DNA of 64,000 nt from Thermoplasmata archaeon (GCA_022750195.1 JAKIWE010000001.1:804672-868671), one strand, 5' to 3'. Counted from the first letter of the stretch, positions 1 to 9,831 are shown. A program made the numbers and translations. The notes: a model not told the origin generated them from the letters alone.

Positions 1-1723
1 CCCCCGCCACCGACGCATTCACGGTGACGGTGTAGTACGTCGCTGTGGACCCCTGGCCCTGGGTCACGTCAAAGCCGAGCGCGAGGTCGTCGGCGACGAC
101 GACGGTCACATTCTGGATCGACGTCGACCCGAAGGCGTCCCACGCCGTGAATCGGGCGAGGAAGGTGCCGGTCCGGGTGTACGTGTGCGCGACCTCGTTC
201 GTGCTCGAGTTGTTGCCGTCGCCGAAGGACCAGAGATAACGGTACGGCGGGTCGCCGCTCGCTGCCAAGCCGGCGAAGGTGACGTTCAAGGGCACCACGC
301 CCGCAGCGGGCAGCGCGACCCCTTGCGCCGTGAACGTCCCGTCGAGCGGACCGGCGACGTCGACGGTGAGCACCGCGATCGAGGCGGCTCCGTACCGGTC
401 GGTGACGGCGACCGAGGGCCGGTACGCTCCCCCATAGTGGTACTGATGGGTCGTGACGACCCCGGTCGCGGAGACCCCGTCGCCGAACGACCAGCTTTCC
501 GCGTAGGGGCCGAAACCGTTGGTGGTCGCCTCGGTGAACGAGACGTTGAGGGGCGCGAGCCCGCCGCCCGGGACGGCCGCCGCGTTGGTGACGATCGCGT
601 CGTACACCCACGTGTCGGTCAAGAGGAGATTTCCCGGACCCTCGCCTCCGAAGAGGACGAGGTAGCCGTCCGACGAATCGTTCGACATCATCGCGTACTC
701 TCGAATCGACGGCGACGGCCCGTAGGTCTCGTTGCGCCAGGTCCGATGGGTGAACCACCAGGTGTCGTTGACGACGCCGTTCGAGGTCCCGCCTCCGAAC
801 AGCACCATCTGCTCGAGCGTGGCGTCGAAGGCGAACGTCCCGCCGTGGCGCGCCGGCGGACTCACCGTGGTGAGTACCTGCTCCCACGTACCGTTCGCGT
901 ACCACCACGTGTCGTTGTAGATCAGCGAGGCGTTGTCACCGCCGAACAGGGTCATGAACCCGTCCGCAGGGTCGTAGCCGAAGTCGGCGCCGCCACGTCC
1001 CGCCGGGGAGGGGGACGGATGCAGCTGCGTCCAGAGGCCCCCGGTGAACGTCCAGGTGTCACTGAGCTCGACGGTGAGGCACCCGCCGTAGAGTACGACG
1101 TCGCGGTCGCGAGGGTCGTAGGCCATGGCGGCGGCCCACCTCGCCCCCGGCGAGATCGCGGGGGTGATGTTCGTCCAGACCCCACCGACGAACGACCAAG
1201 TGTCGTTGTAGTAGAGCCCGGGCCCGGTTCCGCCGAACAGGAGGACGTAGCCGTCGCGCGCGTCGAACGCGAGGGAGGCATGGTCGCGGGGGGGCGGCGA
1301 GTGCGCCGGGGAGAGGTTGGTCCAGTGGCCGGTGGTGTAGCTCCAGGTGTCGTTGAGGTAGGCGTGTCGGTTCGTGTAGCCGCCGAAGACGAGGGAGTAG
1401 TGGTCGATCGGGTCGTAGATCGTCGCTGTACTGAAAGAGCGACCCGGCGGCGCCGCGCCGACCGTCCCCGTGAGGTTCGCCCAAGCGGGATAGGAGCCGT
1501 TCACCGGTACGGTGAGCGGAGTGGCTGGGGCGGGACTCGCGGAGCGGACCGGCGTCGGGGTCCAACCTCCGAGCGTCCTCGGGACCACGGCGGTCGTCGG
1601 CCCCCCGTTTCCCAACACCGGCGCCAGCTTCGGAAGGCCGCCGGCACTGAGCAGGAGTAGCAGCGTCAGCGCCATGGCCACCGAAACGGTCGCCGGATTC
1701 CAGCGGGGGGGAGAACGGGTCAC
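1..1723 (-). CDS. Secreted Kelch-repeat/PKD protein, C-terminus off the window
   Basis: The reading frame from the GTG at 1723 is open to the window edge, giving 574 residues without a stop, so the C-terminus is missing. A hydrophobic signal-like segment lies at about residues 15-30. Six Kelch-type blades follow, each with an FGG or YGG turn and a nearby NDTW motif. Two PKD-type domains with the WSFGDG signature come after them. Asn-Xaa-Ser/Thr sites are frequent, as in archaeal surface proteins. I infer a secreted or cell-surface binding protein; the ligand is unknown. A CAAAAG TATA-like stretch lies about 30-37 bp upstream. An internal ATG at 1675 is an alternative start. The proteins at 24627 and 11181 are built in the same style. 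Confidence 0.8.
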   Translation of the reverse strand, partial: MTRSPPRWNPATVSVAMALTLLLLLSAGGLPKLAPVLGNGGPTTAVVPRTLGGWTPTPVRSASPAPATPLTVPVNGSYPAWANLTGTVGAAPPGRSFSTATIYDPIDHYSLVFGGYTNRHAYLNDTWSYTTGHWTNLSPAHSPPPRDHASLAFDARDGYVLLFGGTGPGLYYNDTWSFVGGVWTNITPAISPGARWAAAMAYDPRDRDVVLYGGCLTVELSDTWTFTGGLWTQLHPSPSPAGRGGADFGYDPADGFMTLFGGDNASLIYNDTWWYANGTWEQVLTTVSPPARHGGTFAFDATLEQMVLFGGGTSNGVVNDTWWFTHRTWRNETYGPSPSIREYAMMSNDSSDGYLVLFGGEGPGNLLLTDTWVYDAIVTNAAAVPGGGLAPLNVSFTEATTNGFGPYAESWSFGDGVSATGVVTTHQYHYGGAYRPSVAVTDRYGAASIAVLTVDVAGPLDGTFTAQGVALPAAGVVPLNVTFAGLAASGDPPYRYLWSFGDGNNSSTNEVAHTYTRTGTFLARFTAWDAFGSTSIQNVTVVVADDLALGFDVTQGQGSTATYYTVTVNASVAG

Positions 1724-1817
1724 CGTCGGGGGAGTCGGGCGCCGGTACTTCGACTTTTGCCGCGGCGACGGGCTGCCGCGAAGTTCGTAGGGGGGCCTCG
1801 CTACCGCGGAGAACCGC

Positions 1818-1832
1818 CCACGAGCCTCGTGG
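1818..1832 (-). terminator. Possible hairpin after the zinc-ribbon gene
   Basis: A perfect 6-bp inverted repeat, CCACGA and TCGTGG around a 3-base loop, lies 14 bases beyond the stop at 1846. There is no T-tract, so a role as terminator is only a guess. Confidence 0.25.
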
Positions 1833-1845
1833 CTAGAAGCTCCGC

Positions 1846-2802
1846 TCAGCTCGGCACGAAGGTGGGGATCACCCGACTGGCGTGGGAGTCGACGAGGAGC
1901 ATGCTCTTCTGGCCCTTCCGGTCGAGAAGGATGTACCAGATCGGCACGTGGACGAGCTCCCCCTCGCTCACCTCGACCTGGCTCTGGATCTGGCTCACCA
2001 TGTGGTGTTTCTTGTGGGCGAGATCGCTTTGGAGCTGACCGACGTAGGACTTGGCCGCGTGCTGGGCGGCGTCCTCGCCGAGGTCGCCGTTGAGGATCGG
2101 CGCCCCTGCCGGGATCGACTTCTTGTCGAAGAACGTTCGCTCCTTCATCGGGAACTCGTAGCTCTTCGGCTGGTAGTCGGTCATCCCTTTCACCGCGACG
2201 ACCGGGTACTCGTACGTCCCCTGCAGCGTCTCGTTCCGCGTCGGATTGACCGGCGGACCGGTCATCACCGGGATCGGCAGGAACCCGCCCCGCCGGCCCC
2301 CCCCGAGCGCCGCCCCGAGCAGCTCGGCGCCGGCGATCGAGGCGACGGTGCCGCCAATGCCGACGGCGAGGTCCTGGTAGAGATAGCTCGTCGACGCGGA
2401 GGCCGGGATCACCCAGAACGGAACGAACGACAGATTCTGCTCGGCGATCGTCGACTCTTCGAAGGCGTGGCGGTGGAACATGCCGACGTCAAGGAACTGC
2501 TGCACCACGGCGAGCGCCCCTTTCGCGTCGACGATCTTCGGGGTGAGCATCGTGTGCTTGTTGATCTCCTTCCAGCCGCCGCCCCCGAGGGCGACGACCC
2601 CGCCGCAGTAGTCGCACGTGATCACCATCTCGCCGAACACCGGCACGAGCGGGGCACCGCACCCGGGGCAGTTGACCTTCTGAGGAGCCGCGGCGGCGGC
2701 GGGAGCCGCCGGGGCCCCGGTCGCGGCCGTGACCGGTCTGCCGCACGTCAGGCAGAACTTCGCATTGTCCGGCAGCGGCGTGCCGCAGTTCGCGCAGTTC
2801 AT
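1846..2802 (-). CDS. Double zinc-ribbon protein of unknown function
   Basis: A 318-residue protein. The N-terminus is a zinc ribbon (C3, C6, C17, C20), followed after an Ala/Pro linker by a second CPGC...CDYC ribbon at about residues 45-70. The central part has a Gly/Ala-rich hydrophobic stretch around 145-170 that could touch membrane. The C-terminal half is a globular alpha/beta region I do not recognise. It is the last gene of a minus-strand set with the SPFH protein, the coiled-coil zinc-ribbon protein and the membrane protein upstream, about 40 bp behind the SPFH gene. The shared zinc ribbons suggest a common complex, possibly at the membrane. This is inference; no enzymatic motif is visible. 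Confidence 0.75.
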   Translation of the reverse strand: MNCANCGTPLPDNAKFCLTCGRPVTAATGAPAAPAAAAAPQKVNCPGCGAPLVPVFGEMVITCDYCGGVVALGGGGWKEINKHTMLTPKIVDAKGALAVVQQFLDVGMFHRHAFEESTIAEQNLSFVPFWVIPASASTSYLYQDLAVGIGGTVASIAGAELLGAALGGGRRGGFLPIPVMTGPPVNPTRNETLQGTYEYPVVAVKGMTDYQPKSYEFPMKERTFFDKKSIPAGAPILNGDLGEDAAQHAAKSYVGQLQSDLAHKKHHMVSQIQSQVEVSEGELVHVPIWYILLDRKGQKSMLLVDSHASRVIPTFVPS

Positions 2803-2841
2803 CGTACCCTCCGGGGCGGTCTCACGGGTGGATCGGAGCCA

Positions 2842-3993
2842 CTAGGGCATCGCCTGGCCGCAGTTCGGACAGAACTTGGAGGGGCCCGTCACGGTCGCCT
2901 GGCACTTCGGGCAGGTGCGCGTCTGCGGGGCCATCGAGGTACCACAGTTCGGGCAGAACTTCATGCCGGCCGGGACGCTCGCGTTACACTTCGGGCAGGC
3001 CGTCGACGGACCCGCCGCCGCGGGCGCGGCCGGGACCATCGAGGTGCCGCACGAGGGGCAGAACCGGACGTTCGACGGGACCATCGTCTGGCATTTCGGG
3101 CACGGGACGGCGGAGCCTCCGCCCATCATCGCTCCGCCCATCTGCGCACCCATCCCGAGCCCCGCGCCGAGACCGACCCCGGCGCCCACCAGGGAGCCGG
3201 CACCGCCGGACGGGTTCGAGGCGGCCTGGGTGAGCGCCTGGCCCGCCTGGTACTGCATGTAGTTGACCCCGAGGACGCCCATCGACGAGCGGGTATCGAT
3301 CGCCTTCTGCACGTCGTCCGGCAGGTTGACCGAAAGCCCCTGGAGCTGCTGGACCTCGACGCCGAGCGGCCCGAAGTGTGAGGCGGAGGCGCCGAGGACG
3401 GCCTGCTCGATCGTCGTCAGCTGGGTCGCAAGGTCGGTGACCCGCATCCCCTGGTCCTTGAGCTTGCCGAGCGTGTTGTAGACGAGCAGGACCATCTGAT
3501 CGCGGAGCCGCGCCTCGACGTCCGAGGAGGCGGCCGCGCCGAACGTCCCGACGAACTGGCTGATGAACAGGTCCGGCGTACCGACCTTCCAACGGTAGTC
3601 GCCGAACAGCCGGAGGTTGACGAGGCCGAAATCCGGGTCTCGGAAGACGTACGGTTCGCTCGAGCCGAACTTGCCGTCGAAGATGCGGCGCTGCAGGTAG
3701 TAGACCTCGGCCTCCTGGCGGACGCCGGTCAGCGACTGGATCAGGTTGCCGAGAACGCCGACGTTCAGGCTGGTGAGGCCGTACCGGCCGGGCTTATCGA
3801 GATAGGCGAGGACCTTGCCGTCGCGGAAGAAAACCGCGGTCTCGTCCTCGCGGACGACGATGTTGTCGCCGTAGCGGATGTTGCGCGGGACGCGCCACAT
3901 CACGTTGCTGCCCTTGTAGACGTCCTCCCAGGCGACGGTCGTCGCGCCGAAGAGACTGCCGCCTTTCGCCGGGACCGGATTGTTCGTGACCAT
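2842..3993 (-). CDS. SPFH-domain protein with three C-terminal zinc ribbons
   Basis: A 383-residue protein. Residues about 30-250 look like an SPFH (stomatin/prohibitin/flotillin-like) domain of the virion-core or YdjI type, which in bacteria is linked to membrane organisation and stress. No transmembrane helix is obvious. A Gly/Met-rich linker follows at about 260-300. Three consecutive CPKC...CPxCG zinc ribbons close the protein. A GGAG Shine-Dalgarno-like sequence precedes the ATG at 3993, and the upstream gene ends 21 bp before it. Family knowledge suggests an oligomeric scaffold; the triple zinc tail may dock the neighbouring zinc-ribbon proteins. Confidence 0.8.
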   Translation of the reverse strand: MVTNNPVPAKGGSLFGATTVAWEDVYKGSNVMWRVPRNIRYGDNIVVREDETAVFFRDGKVLAYLDKPGRYGLTSLNVGVLGNLIQSLTGVRQEAEVYYLQRRIFDGKFGSSEPYVFRDPDFGLVNLRLFGDYRWKVGTPDLFISQFVGTFGAAASSDVEARLRDQMVLLVYNTLGKLKDQGMRVTDLATQLTTIEQAVLGASASHFGPLGVEVQQLQGLSVNLPDDVQKAIDTRSSMGVLGVNYMQYQAGQALTQAASNPSGGAGSLVGAGVGLGAGLGMGAQMGGAMMGGGSAVPCPKCQTMVPSNVRFCPSCGTSMVPAAPAAAGPSTACPKCNASVPAGMKFCPNCGTSMAPQTRTCPKCQATVTGPSKFCPNCGQAMP

Positions 3994-4014
3994 GATCGAC
4001 CTGCTCCTTCCTGC

Positions 4015-4692
4015 CTACGCGACTTTGATCCCTTCGATCGCCTGCATCCGGGACCGGAAGGTCGTCTGGAGCTGGCCGACCTGGTCGCGCATCTGCGCGA
4101 CGGCCTGGCGCATCGACGCCACGTCGCCGCCGAGGGCGGCGCTCTTGATCGGGGGGACGCTCTGGGCGACCTGGTCCGCCGCGATGGCGAACCCGTAGTC
4201 GTACTGGTACAGTTGATCGAGGCTGTTCGCCTGCACGCGGATCGGCGCGGCGATGCCGGAGTAGCCCTGCTCGGCGTGGCGGATGCTCCCCTCGAGGACC
4301 TGGAGGTCGGCGAGGATCGAGGCGAGGTCCGTCAGGCTGGCGAACTGCCCGTTCTGCGTCATCGTAGCCCGCAGGTCGTTGAGCTGCCCGAGGACCCCCT
4401 TGACCTTGTCCGCGATCTGCAGCCGGAGAAGGCTGTCGGCCTCCCGAATGTCCTCGTTGACCCGGTAGCCGTGGAAGCCCGGGATGAGGAGTTCGAGCCG
4501 CTTGAGGAAGCCGCGGTCCTGGTCGACGCGCTGACGGATATCGGTGGGGTTGGCGGACGCGGAGGCCGGAGGGGCGGGCGCCGAGAGCGACGCGCCGCAG
4601 GACGGGCAGAAACGGCTCGCCGTGGTGATCGTGGCCTGGCAGGCCGGGCAGATCATCGGCACCGGCGTCGCCGAGGGCGTCGCGGCCGCCAT
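4015..4692 (-). CDS. Zinc-ribbon protein with a helical domain
   Basis: A 225-residue protein starting at the ATG at 4692, two bases after the stop of the upstream membrane gene. A longer frame back to 4803 would run inside that gene and reads as out-of-frame sequence. After a short Ala/Thr/Pro leader comes one zinc ribbon (CPAC...CPSCG), then an Ala/Pro linker. About 150 residues of predicted helix follow, with heptad-like leucines and glutamines. It is probably an oligomeric partner of the SPFH protein encoded next. I do not recognise a named family. Confidence 0.75.
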   Translation of the reverse strand: MAAATPSATPVPMICPACQATITTASRFCPSCGASLSAPAPPASASANPTDIRQRVDQDRGFLKRLELLIPGFHGYRVNEDIREADSLLRLQIADKVKGVLGQLNDLRATMTQNGQFASLTDLASILADLQVLEGSIRHAEQGYSGIAAPIRVQANSLDQLYQYDYGFAIAADQVAQSVPPIKSAALGGDVASMRQAVAQMRDQVGQLQTTFRSRMQAIEGIKVA

Positions 4693-4694
4693 CC

Positions 4695-5231
4695 TCAGCG
4701 GGCTCCCGGCGGCGTCGGGTTCGTGGCCCCGGCAGGCGGCGTCGGAGCGGGTGCGTTCGAGGATCCGTAGCTGAACGCCGAGGGGGGCGGGTGACTCGCC
4801 CACGACTCCCGCTGGGCGGTGCGCTGGCGCATCATGCCGCGGGCCCGCACCCCCCAGCTGATCCCGACGACCCAGACGATCACGAGGAGCATGAGGACGA
4901 TCAGGGCGGCGAGCTGTCCGAGGAAGGTGATACCGGTGTTGAGCGGGAGCAGGATGGCGAGGAACAGCAGCGCGAAGCCCATGGCGGCAAAGCCCCAGGA
5001 GAACGCGCGTTGGAGCGACGCGTCGGCCGACAGAGCCTGGGTGAAGTAGCTGATGATGGCGAACAGCAGCGCGAGAACGCCGATGGTGACCAGCGCGTAG
5101 AAGTGATTGACGAACGGGACCGCGAGGTAGATCCCGAGGAACAGGAGGAACGCAACGAACCCTAGAAGGGCGGCCAGGACGACCGGGGCTAGGCGCCCGA
5201 CCCTCTCCACCGGCGATGGACTCCCGCTCAT
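4695..5231 (-). CDS. Membrane protein with four predicted helices
   Basis: A 178-residue protein beginning MSGSPSP at the ATG at 5231; an in-frame TTG lies at 5255. Four hydrophobic segments lie at about residues 15-40, 47-65, 80-100 and 105-127. A Pro/Ser/Ala-rich cytoplasmic tail follows. A GCTAATAG TATA-like stretch at 5262-5269 may give this gene its own promoter even though the TPR gene ends only 60 bp upstream. It is the first gene of the zinc-ribbon/SPFH set and could be its membrane anchor. No family is recognised. Confidence 0.75.
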   Translation of the reverse strand: MSGSPSPVERVGRLAPVVLAALLGFVAFLLFLGIYLAVPFVNHFYALVTIGVLALLFAIISYFTQALSADASLQRAFSWGFAAMGFALLFLAILLPLNTGITFLGQLAALIVLMLLVIVWVVGISWGVRARGMMRQRTAQRESWASHPPPSAFSYGSSNAPAPTPPAGATNPTPPGAR

Positions 5232-5291
5232 GCGGACACCTTCCCGAGCATGCAACGGTCGTCTATTAGCCGTTATCCCCGAGCCGGAGCG

Positions 5292-8200
5292 CTACAGGCG
5301 CGGCTCGTCGTCCGCCTTATCGTGAGGGGGAGGGCGGGGGCGCACCGGAGCAGCTTCCGTGGGCGGCGCAGCGGGAGCGGGTTCGTGCACTTTCGCTGAC
5401 GCCGGCTCGGCTTTCGGTTTCGTTGCGGCGGGCGTTGGAGCGGCGGCCGGGTGCGCCGCCGGGTGGCGGGCCGGCTCGGGCGCCCGATCGGCGACCGGCT
5501 TGGGCTTCGCGACCGGGGGGCGGGCTGGGTGGGGCGCGGAGCGACGGGCCTCGCCTCCGGCGTGAGCGGACGGCGCGGGCGCGATCGGTTGGCGGGAGCC
5601 GGCGCTCACGACCAACCCGCACTTGGGACAGTTCGGAAACTGCGCGAGGCAGACCTGACAGAGCGTCGCCCCACAGCTGTGCCGCACGGAGGCGATCCCC
5701 CCGCATCCGACGCACCGGGCCCCTGGGGGAACGAAGGCGCTCGGAGAGGGGGCGACGGCGTCGCGGGGCGTGGCGGCGGGCGTGCTCGGCGGCGGCGACG
5801 CCGCCTCCGGAGCGAAGTACCGCGTTCCGTCCTGAGGGCCCGGAGCTGGGGCGCCCTCCGCGCTGAATTCGGGCGAGAACGCACCGAGATTGAGCGACGG
5901 CAACGGTGCGTGGACCGCGGTCCCTGCGGTCTCCACGGCCTTGATCAGGCGGGCCTTGTAGATGCCTACCTTCAACGTCCGGACGATCTGGAACAGCGTC
6001 CGCTGGCTGTCGGGCAACAGCAACGCGCGGCGGGCCAGTTCCTCGACGTCCGGCGCGAGCTTCAGGTTCTCCGGCCGCAGCTCGGTCTCGAGCACCGCCT
6101 TGAGGTAGCCGAACAGGCGCTGCGTCGCCGCCAAGGAGAGCGTCGGGGGGCTCAGGGCGGCGACGTCGGCGAGGGTGAACCCTCGCCGTTCGATCCCTTC
6201 CGGTCGACGCTCGAGGGCCGTGGTGATGAGCTCGTACGACGCGGACTCGAGCTCCTTCAAGTCGGATTCGCTCAAGCGATCGACGTCGACCTTCGGGGTG
6301 CGCGACAGGGTCGCCAGCACCGGGTCGAGCATCTCGTAGGGGACGTGGAGCGTCACGAACAGGTCGTTCTTGGTCACGGGGCGGTGGAGGCGGGCCTCGA
6401 GCAGCAGCGCCTCCCGACCGTGACGGTCGATGAGCCCCTCGCGCGACTTCTGCATGGCTACCTTCTTCCCCTCCTTCGCGGCGTCGAAGTCGGAGTCGAG
6501 CGCCAGCGCGCGCTCGAAACTGGCCCGCGCGTCGTCGGCGCGGCCGAGCGTGATCAGGACCAGACCGCGGCTGGTCCACGCGTACTTGTCGCCCGGCGCG
6601 ACCTGCGTCGCGCGGTCGTAGAGCGCGAGCGCCTCGTTCGGGTGGCCGAGCTTCTCGGCGACGAAGCCCGCCTTGACGTGGAGCTCGGGCCTCTGGCCGT
6701 CGAGCGCGATCGCGTGGGCGAGCGCCCCCGCGGCCTCGCTCCACTGGTCCTTCGCGATGTTCAGCTCCCCGAGCCGGCTCCACAGCTCGCCGGAGCTGGG
6801 GAGGAGCGCCACGCCCTGCTGGACCGCCTGGATCGCTTCGGGAACAGCCCCGACGCCGCTCTCGGCCTCGGCGAGAAGGAGGAACAACTTCGGGTCGGCC
6901 GGAACGCTCGACATCGAGCCTCGCAGCAGCTCGCGCGCCTCCGCATGGTGTCCCTGGTCGAGCAGGCTGCGGGCGATCCCCGCGAGCGCCGTCGGGGAGC
7001 TCGGCTCCCGTCGCCGGACCTCCTCGTAGACCGCCTTCGCCTCTTCCGGACGCTCGAGGGCGGTGAGGATTTCGGCACGGAGGGCGAGCGTGGCGAGCCC
7101 GCGTTCGGCCATCGGCGCGTTCGCCAGCGCCGAATCCAGCGCTTCGAGCGCCAGGTCGGGCCGCCCGGCGACGAGGCGGGCGCGCGCCCGTCGGGCCGCG
7201 ATCTCCATCGCTTGGGTGGGGTCGAGGGTCGCGGCGTGCTCGTAGGAGCGCGTCGCCTCGTCGGTGTGCCCGAGGGCGGAGGCGAGGTCCCCGTGGGTCA
7301 GCCAGAGGGCGGCGTCCTGGGACTCCGGTCCCCCGGTGTGGAGCAGTTGACTGAGCGCCTCGAACGCCTCGGCGGCCTCGTTGGCGCTGTGATGGAGTCG
7401 GAACCGTTCGTACAGGGCCGGCCCGTTATGGGGGTCGAGCAGGAGGATCGCCTTGAGCGAGTACTGGACCTCGGCCGGACGGTCGAGGGCCCGGTAGGCG
7501 TCGGCCCGCGTGCGCCACGCCCCGAGGTCGTTCGGCTCCTCGCGCAGCAGCTCGTCGACCTGCGGGATCACCTCGTTGTACCGACCCGCGAGCTGTAGGG
7601 TCTCCGCGAGAGCGAGCCGGCCCGGCCGGCTCTTCGCGTCCAGCGCCAACCCTTGGAGATAGTAGGTGACGGCGTCGGCGTACGCCCCTTGCGCCCGAAG
7701 GGCCTCGCCGACCTCGAAGTAAGCGTGGGGGTCGTTGCCGGCGCTACTGACCGCACCCTTCAGCGCAGCAAGACCCTCGGGCCGGTGCCCCGTCTTCAGG
7801 AGCAGCTGGCCCTTCCGTCGCAGGAACATCGGGTTCGCTGAGTCGCGGCTTAGCAGCAGGTCGAGGTAGCGCAGAGCCCGGGCGTCCTGGTTGAGCTGGC
7901 TCAGTACCTGGACCTCGCCCCACAGCAGGTCAGGGTCCTCTCGGCCTGCCTCGATCGCCTGGGTGTACGCGGCCTCGGCGTCCGCAGGACGCCCGACCTC
8001 CCTCAGCGCGTGACCTAGCTCCTTTTGGAGGTCGTCGCGACCGCCTACCCCCGGGGCGGCGAGGACCGCCTGGTAGGCGGCGATCGCCCGCTCTGGGTCC
8101 TTGACCAGGCGAGAGGCTCGGGCGACCCCGAGCTGGGCCGGGACGCTGAGCTCGGGGGCCAGGGAGGCGCGCTCGTAGGCGACGAGCGCGGCACGGGCCG

Positions 8201-9752
8201 CGGCTTCTCGCTCGGGGGAGCCCTCGGCCGCCTCGAAAGCCCGGGCGAGCTGGAGATTTCCGCGCTCGATCGCCACATCGTTCCGTGTCGGGTCGAGCCG
8301 GAACAGTTCGTCGTACACGACGAGCTGCTCCGTCGGACGGTCGAGCTCGAGGAGCAGTCGTCGTTTCTCGTGCCAGTAGGCCGCCGTGTCCGGCGCCAGC
8401 TGCAGCAGACCGTCCACGACCGTGAGCGCCTCCTCGGGGCGGCCGGCTCCGACGAGCGCCTTCTCGAGCTGCTCGCGGGCCGGTCGGTCCTCCGGGGCCG
8501 CTGCGACCAGGGCCCGAGCGAACTCAAGCACCAGTTCCGGACGAGTGGCGGACTCCGCCGATTGGACCGCGTGCCGCATCGCGGCCGCATCGTGAGGGTG
8601 CGCCTTGATCAACGCGCGGAACGCCTCGAACCCGTCGTCGAGCTTCCCGCTCTCCACCAGGAGTTCGGCGAGCGCGCGCATCGCCTCGAGATTTTCCGGC
8701 GAGGCCGCGAGCGTCGACCGGCAGGCGGCGATCGCCACCTCCGGCTTGCCCACCTGCACCGCGAGGGCACGGAGGCCGTTGAGATTCTGCAAGTTCCTCG
8801 GCTCCAGCTCGAGCAGCCTCTGGCGGGCGCGCAGGGAGAGCTCGGGAGCGACCTTGGCCGACTCCAGACGTTCGGCGACGTCCCGGGTCATGGCAGCGTC
8901 CGGGAGGGCCGGTCCTGCGAACAGCGTCTGCAGCTGCCCGACCGAGGCGTCGACCTGGCCGAGCGCCAGCTGCAGCTTTCCGGCGAGGTAGGGCACGCGC
9001 AGGTCGGCCGTGGTTGCCGGAGCGAGCTGAGTGACGGCGGTGAGGGCGCCGTTCAGGTCTCCGAGTGCCGTGAGCAGCTCGATCCGCGTGATCGATAGTT
9101 CGCGGTCGCCCGGCGTGAGCGTCAGAAGCGTGTCGCACGTCTCGAGCGCCGACTTCTCCTCCCCGTGGGCCCGCGCGATCGCCAGTTTGGCCGCGAGGGC
9201 TGCAGGGTCCCGCGGGAGCAGCTTGAGCGCCCGGTCGACATACCGGGTCGTGGTCGGGTCGAGCTCCTGCGCCCGAAGGTACGCGGCGGCGGCCTCGCGC
9301 GGCCGATTGAGCAGTCGCAGCACGTCGCCGCGCGCCGCCCAGATCGCCTTGTCGTTCGGCTTCGCCTTCTCCGCCTTGTCGAGGAGGGCGAGGATCTCCT
9401 TCGGGGGGTCGTTGAGCGCAATGAGGATCAGCGCCTTGTGGTGGAGGAGCCCGGCCGAGCCCGGCGCCAGCTCGAGCCCGACGTCCGCCGCCCGTCGGGC
9501 GAGCTCCGGTTGGGAAAGTCGGTAGAACGCCATCGCCGCGTCGTCCAAGCGACCGGCGACCTCCGCGGCGTCGTCGCCCAGCCGGCGACGATGGGCCTCG
9601 ACGTGCGCGAGGTACGCCTTCAGCGCCTCGGAGTAGCGGGTCTTGTCGTGGTGACTCTCCCGCTCCTCGGCCTGGCGGAAGAGCCGCCGCGCCTCGTCGA
9701 TGGCCGACGCGCCCGCGGTCGGCGGTCGCGTCGTGCCTCCGGCCGTCGCCAC
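5292..9752 (-). CDS. Giant TPR-repeat protein with a RING-like zinc cluster
   Basis: A 1486-residue protein. I chose the GTG at 9752 because a CTATTTATC TATA-like box lies 24-32 bp upstream, and the residues further upstream look non-coding. Residues about 10-1175 are an almost unbroken array of TPR motifs. A helical domain of about 200 residues follows, with no recognised family. Near the C-terminus is a compact zinc cluster (CVGCG, a His/Cys pair, CQVC, CPKCG) that looks like a RING or treble-clef fold. A Pro/Ala/Lys-rich tail closes the protein. It is probably a scaffold for large assemblies. The zinc-ribbon/SPFH set lies directly downstream on the same strand, so co-expression is likely. 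Confidence 0.8.
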   Translation of the reverse strand: MATAGGTTRPPTAGASAIDEARRLFRQAEERESHHDKTRYSEALKAYLAHVEAHRRRLGDDAAEVAGRLDDAAMAFYRLSQPELARRAADVGLELAPGSAGLLHHKALILIALNDPPKEILALLDKAEKAKPNDKAIWAARGDVLRLLNRPREAAAAYLRAQELDPTTTRYVDRALKLLPRDPAALAAKLAIARAHGEEKSALETCDTLLTLTPGDRELSITRIELLTALGDLNGALTAVTQLAPATTADLRVPYLAGKLQLALGQVDASVGQLQTLFAGPALPDAAMTRDVAERLESAKVAPELSLRARQRLLELEPRNLQNLNGLRALAVQVGKPEVAIAACRSTLAASPENLEAMRALAELLVESGKLDDGFEAFRALIKAHPHDAAAMRHAVQSAESATRPELVLEFARALVAAAPEDRPAREQLEKALVGAGRPEEALTVVDGLLQLAPDTAAYWHEKRRLLLELDRPTEQLVVYDELFRLDPTRNDVAIERGNLQLARAFEAAEGSPEREAAARAALVAYERASLAPELSVPAQLGVARASRLVKDPERAIAAYQAVLAAPGVGGRDDLQKELGHALREVGRPADAEAAYTQAIEAGREDPDLLWGEVQVLSQLNQDARALRYLDLLLSRDSANPMFLRRKGQLLLKTGHRPEGLAALKGAVSSAGNDPHAYFEVGEALRAQGAYADAVTYYLQGLALDAKSRPGRLALAETLQLAGRYNEVIPQVDELLREEPNDLGAWRTRADAYRALDRPAEVQYSLKAILLLDPHNGPALYERFRLHHSANEAAEAFEALSQLLHTGGPESQDAALWLTHGDLASALGHTDEATRSYEHAATLDPTQAMEIAARRARARLVAGRPDLALEALDSALANAPMAERGLATLALRAEILTALERPEEAKAVYEEVRRREPSSPTALAGIARSLLDQGHHAEARELLRGSMSSVPADPKLFLLLAEAESGVGAVPEAIQAVQQGVALLPSSGELWSRLGELNIAKDQWSEAAGALAHAIALDGQRPELHVKAGFVAEKLGHPNEALALYDRATQVAPGDKYAWTSRGLVLITLGRADDARASFERALALDSDFDAAKEGKKVAMQKSREGLIDRHGREALLLEARLHRPVTKNDLFVTLHVPYEMLDPVLATLSRTPKVDVDRLSESDLKELESASYELITTALERRPEGIERRGFTLADVAALSPPTLSLAATQRLFGYLKAVLETELRPENLKLAPDVEELARRALLLPDSQRTLFQIVRTLKVGIYKARLIKAVETAGTAVHAPLPSLNLGAFSPEFSAEGAPAPGPQDGTRYFAPEAASPPPSTPAATPRDAVAPSPSAFVPPGARCVGCGGIASVRHSCGATLCQVCLAQFPNCPKCGLVVSAGSRQPIAPAPSAHAGGEARRSAPHPARPPVAKPKPVADRAPEPARHPAAHPAAAPTPAATKPKAEPASAKVHEPAPAAPPTEAAPVRPRPPPHDKADDEPRL

Positions 9753-9775
9753 GATGGACAAAGGCCCGGCCCGCC

Positions 9776-9784
9776 GATAAATAG
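9776..9784 (-). promoter_or_regulatory. TATA-like box of the TPR gene
   Basis: CTATTTATC on the minus strand lies 24-32 bp before the GTG at 9752, the usual archaeal spacing for a leaderless transcript. It sits in an otherwise GC-rich 79-bp divergent intergenic region. Confidence 0.6.
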
Positions 9785-9831
9785 TCTCATTCGCGCGAGA
9801 AGCACCGCGCACCGACCATGAAGGGCCTTTA

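Noticed and set aside
185..1660. Plus-strand frame of 491 codons
   Set aside because: Antisense to the Kelch/PKD gene, whose minus-strand frame has a signal peptide and six blades.
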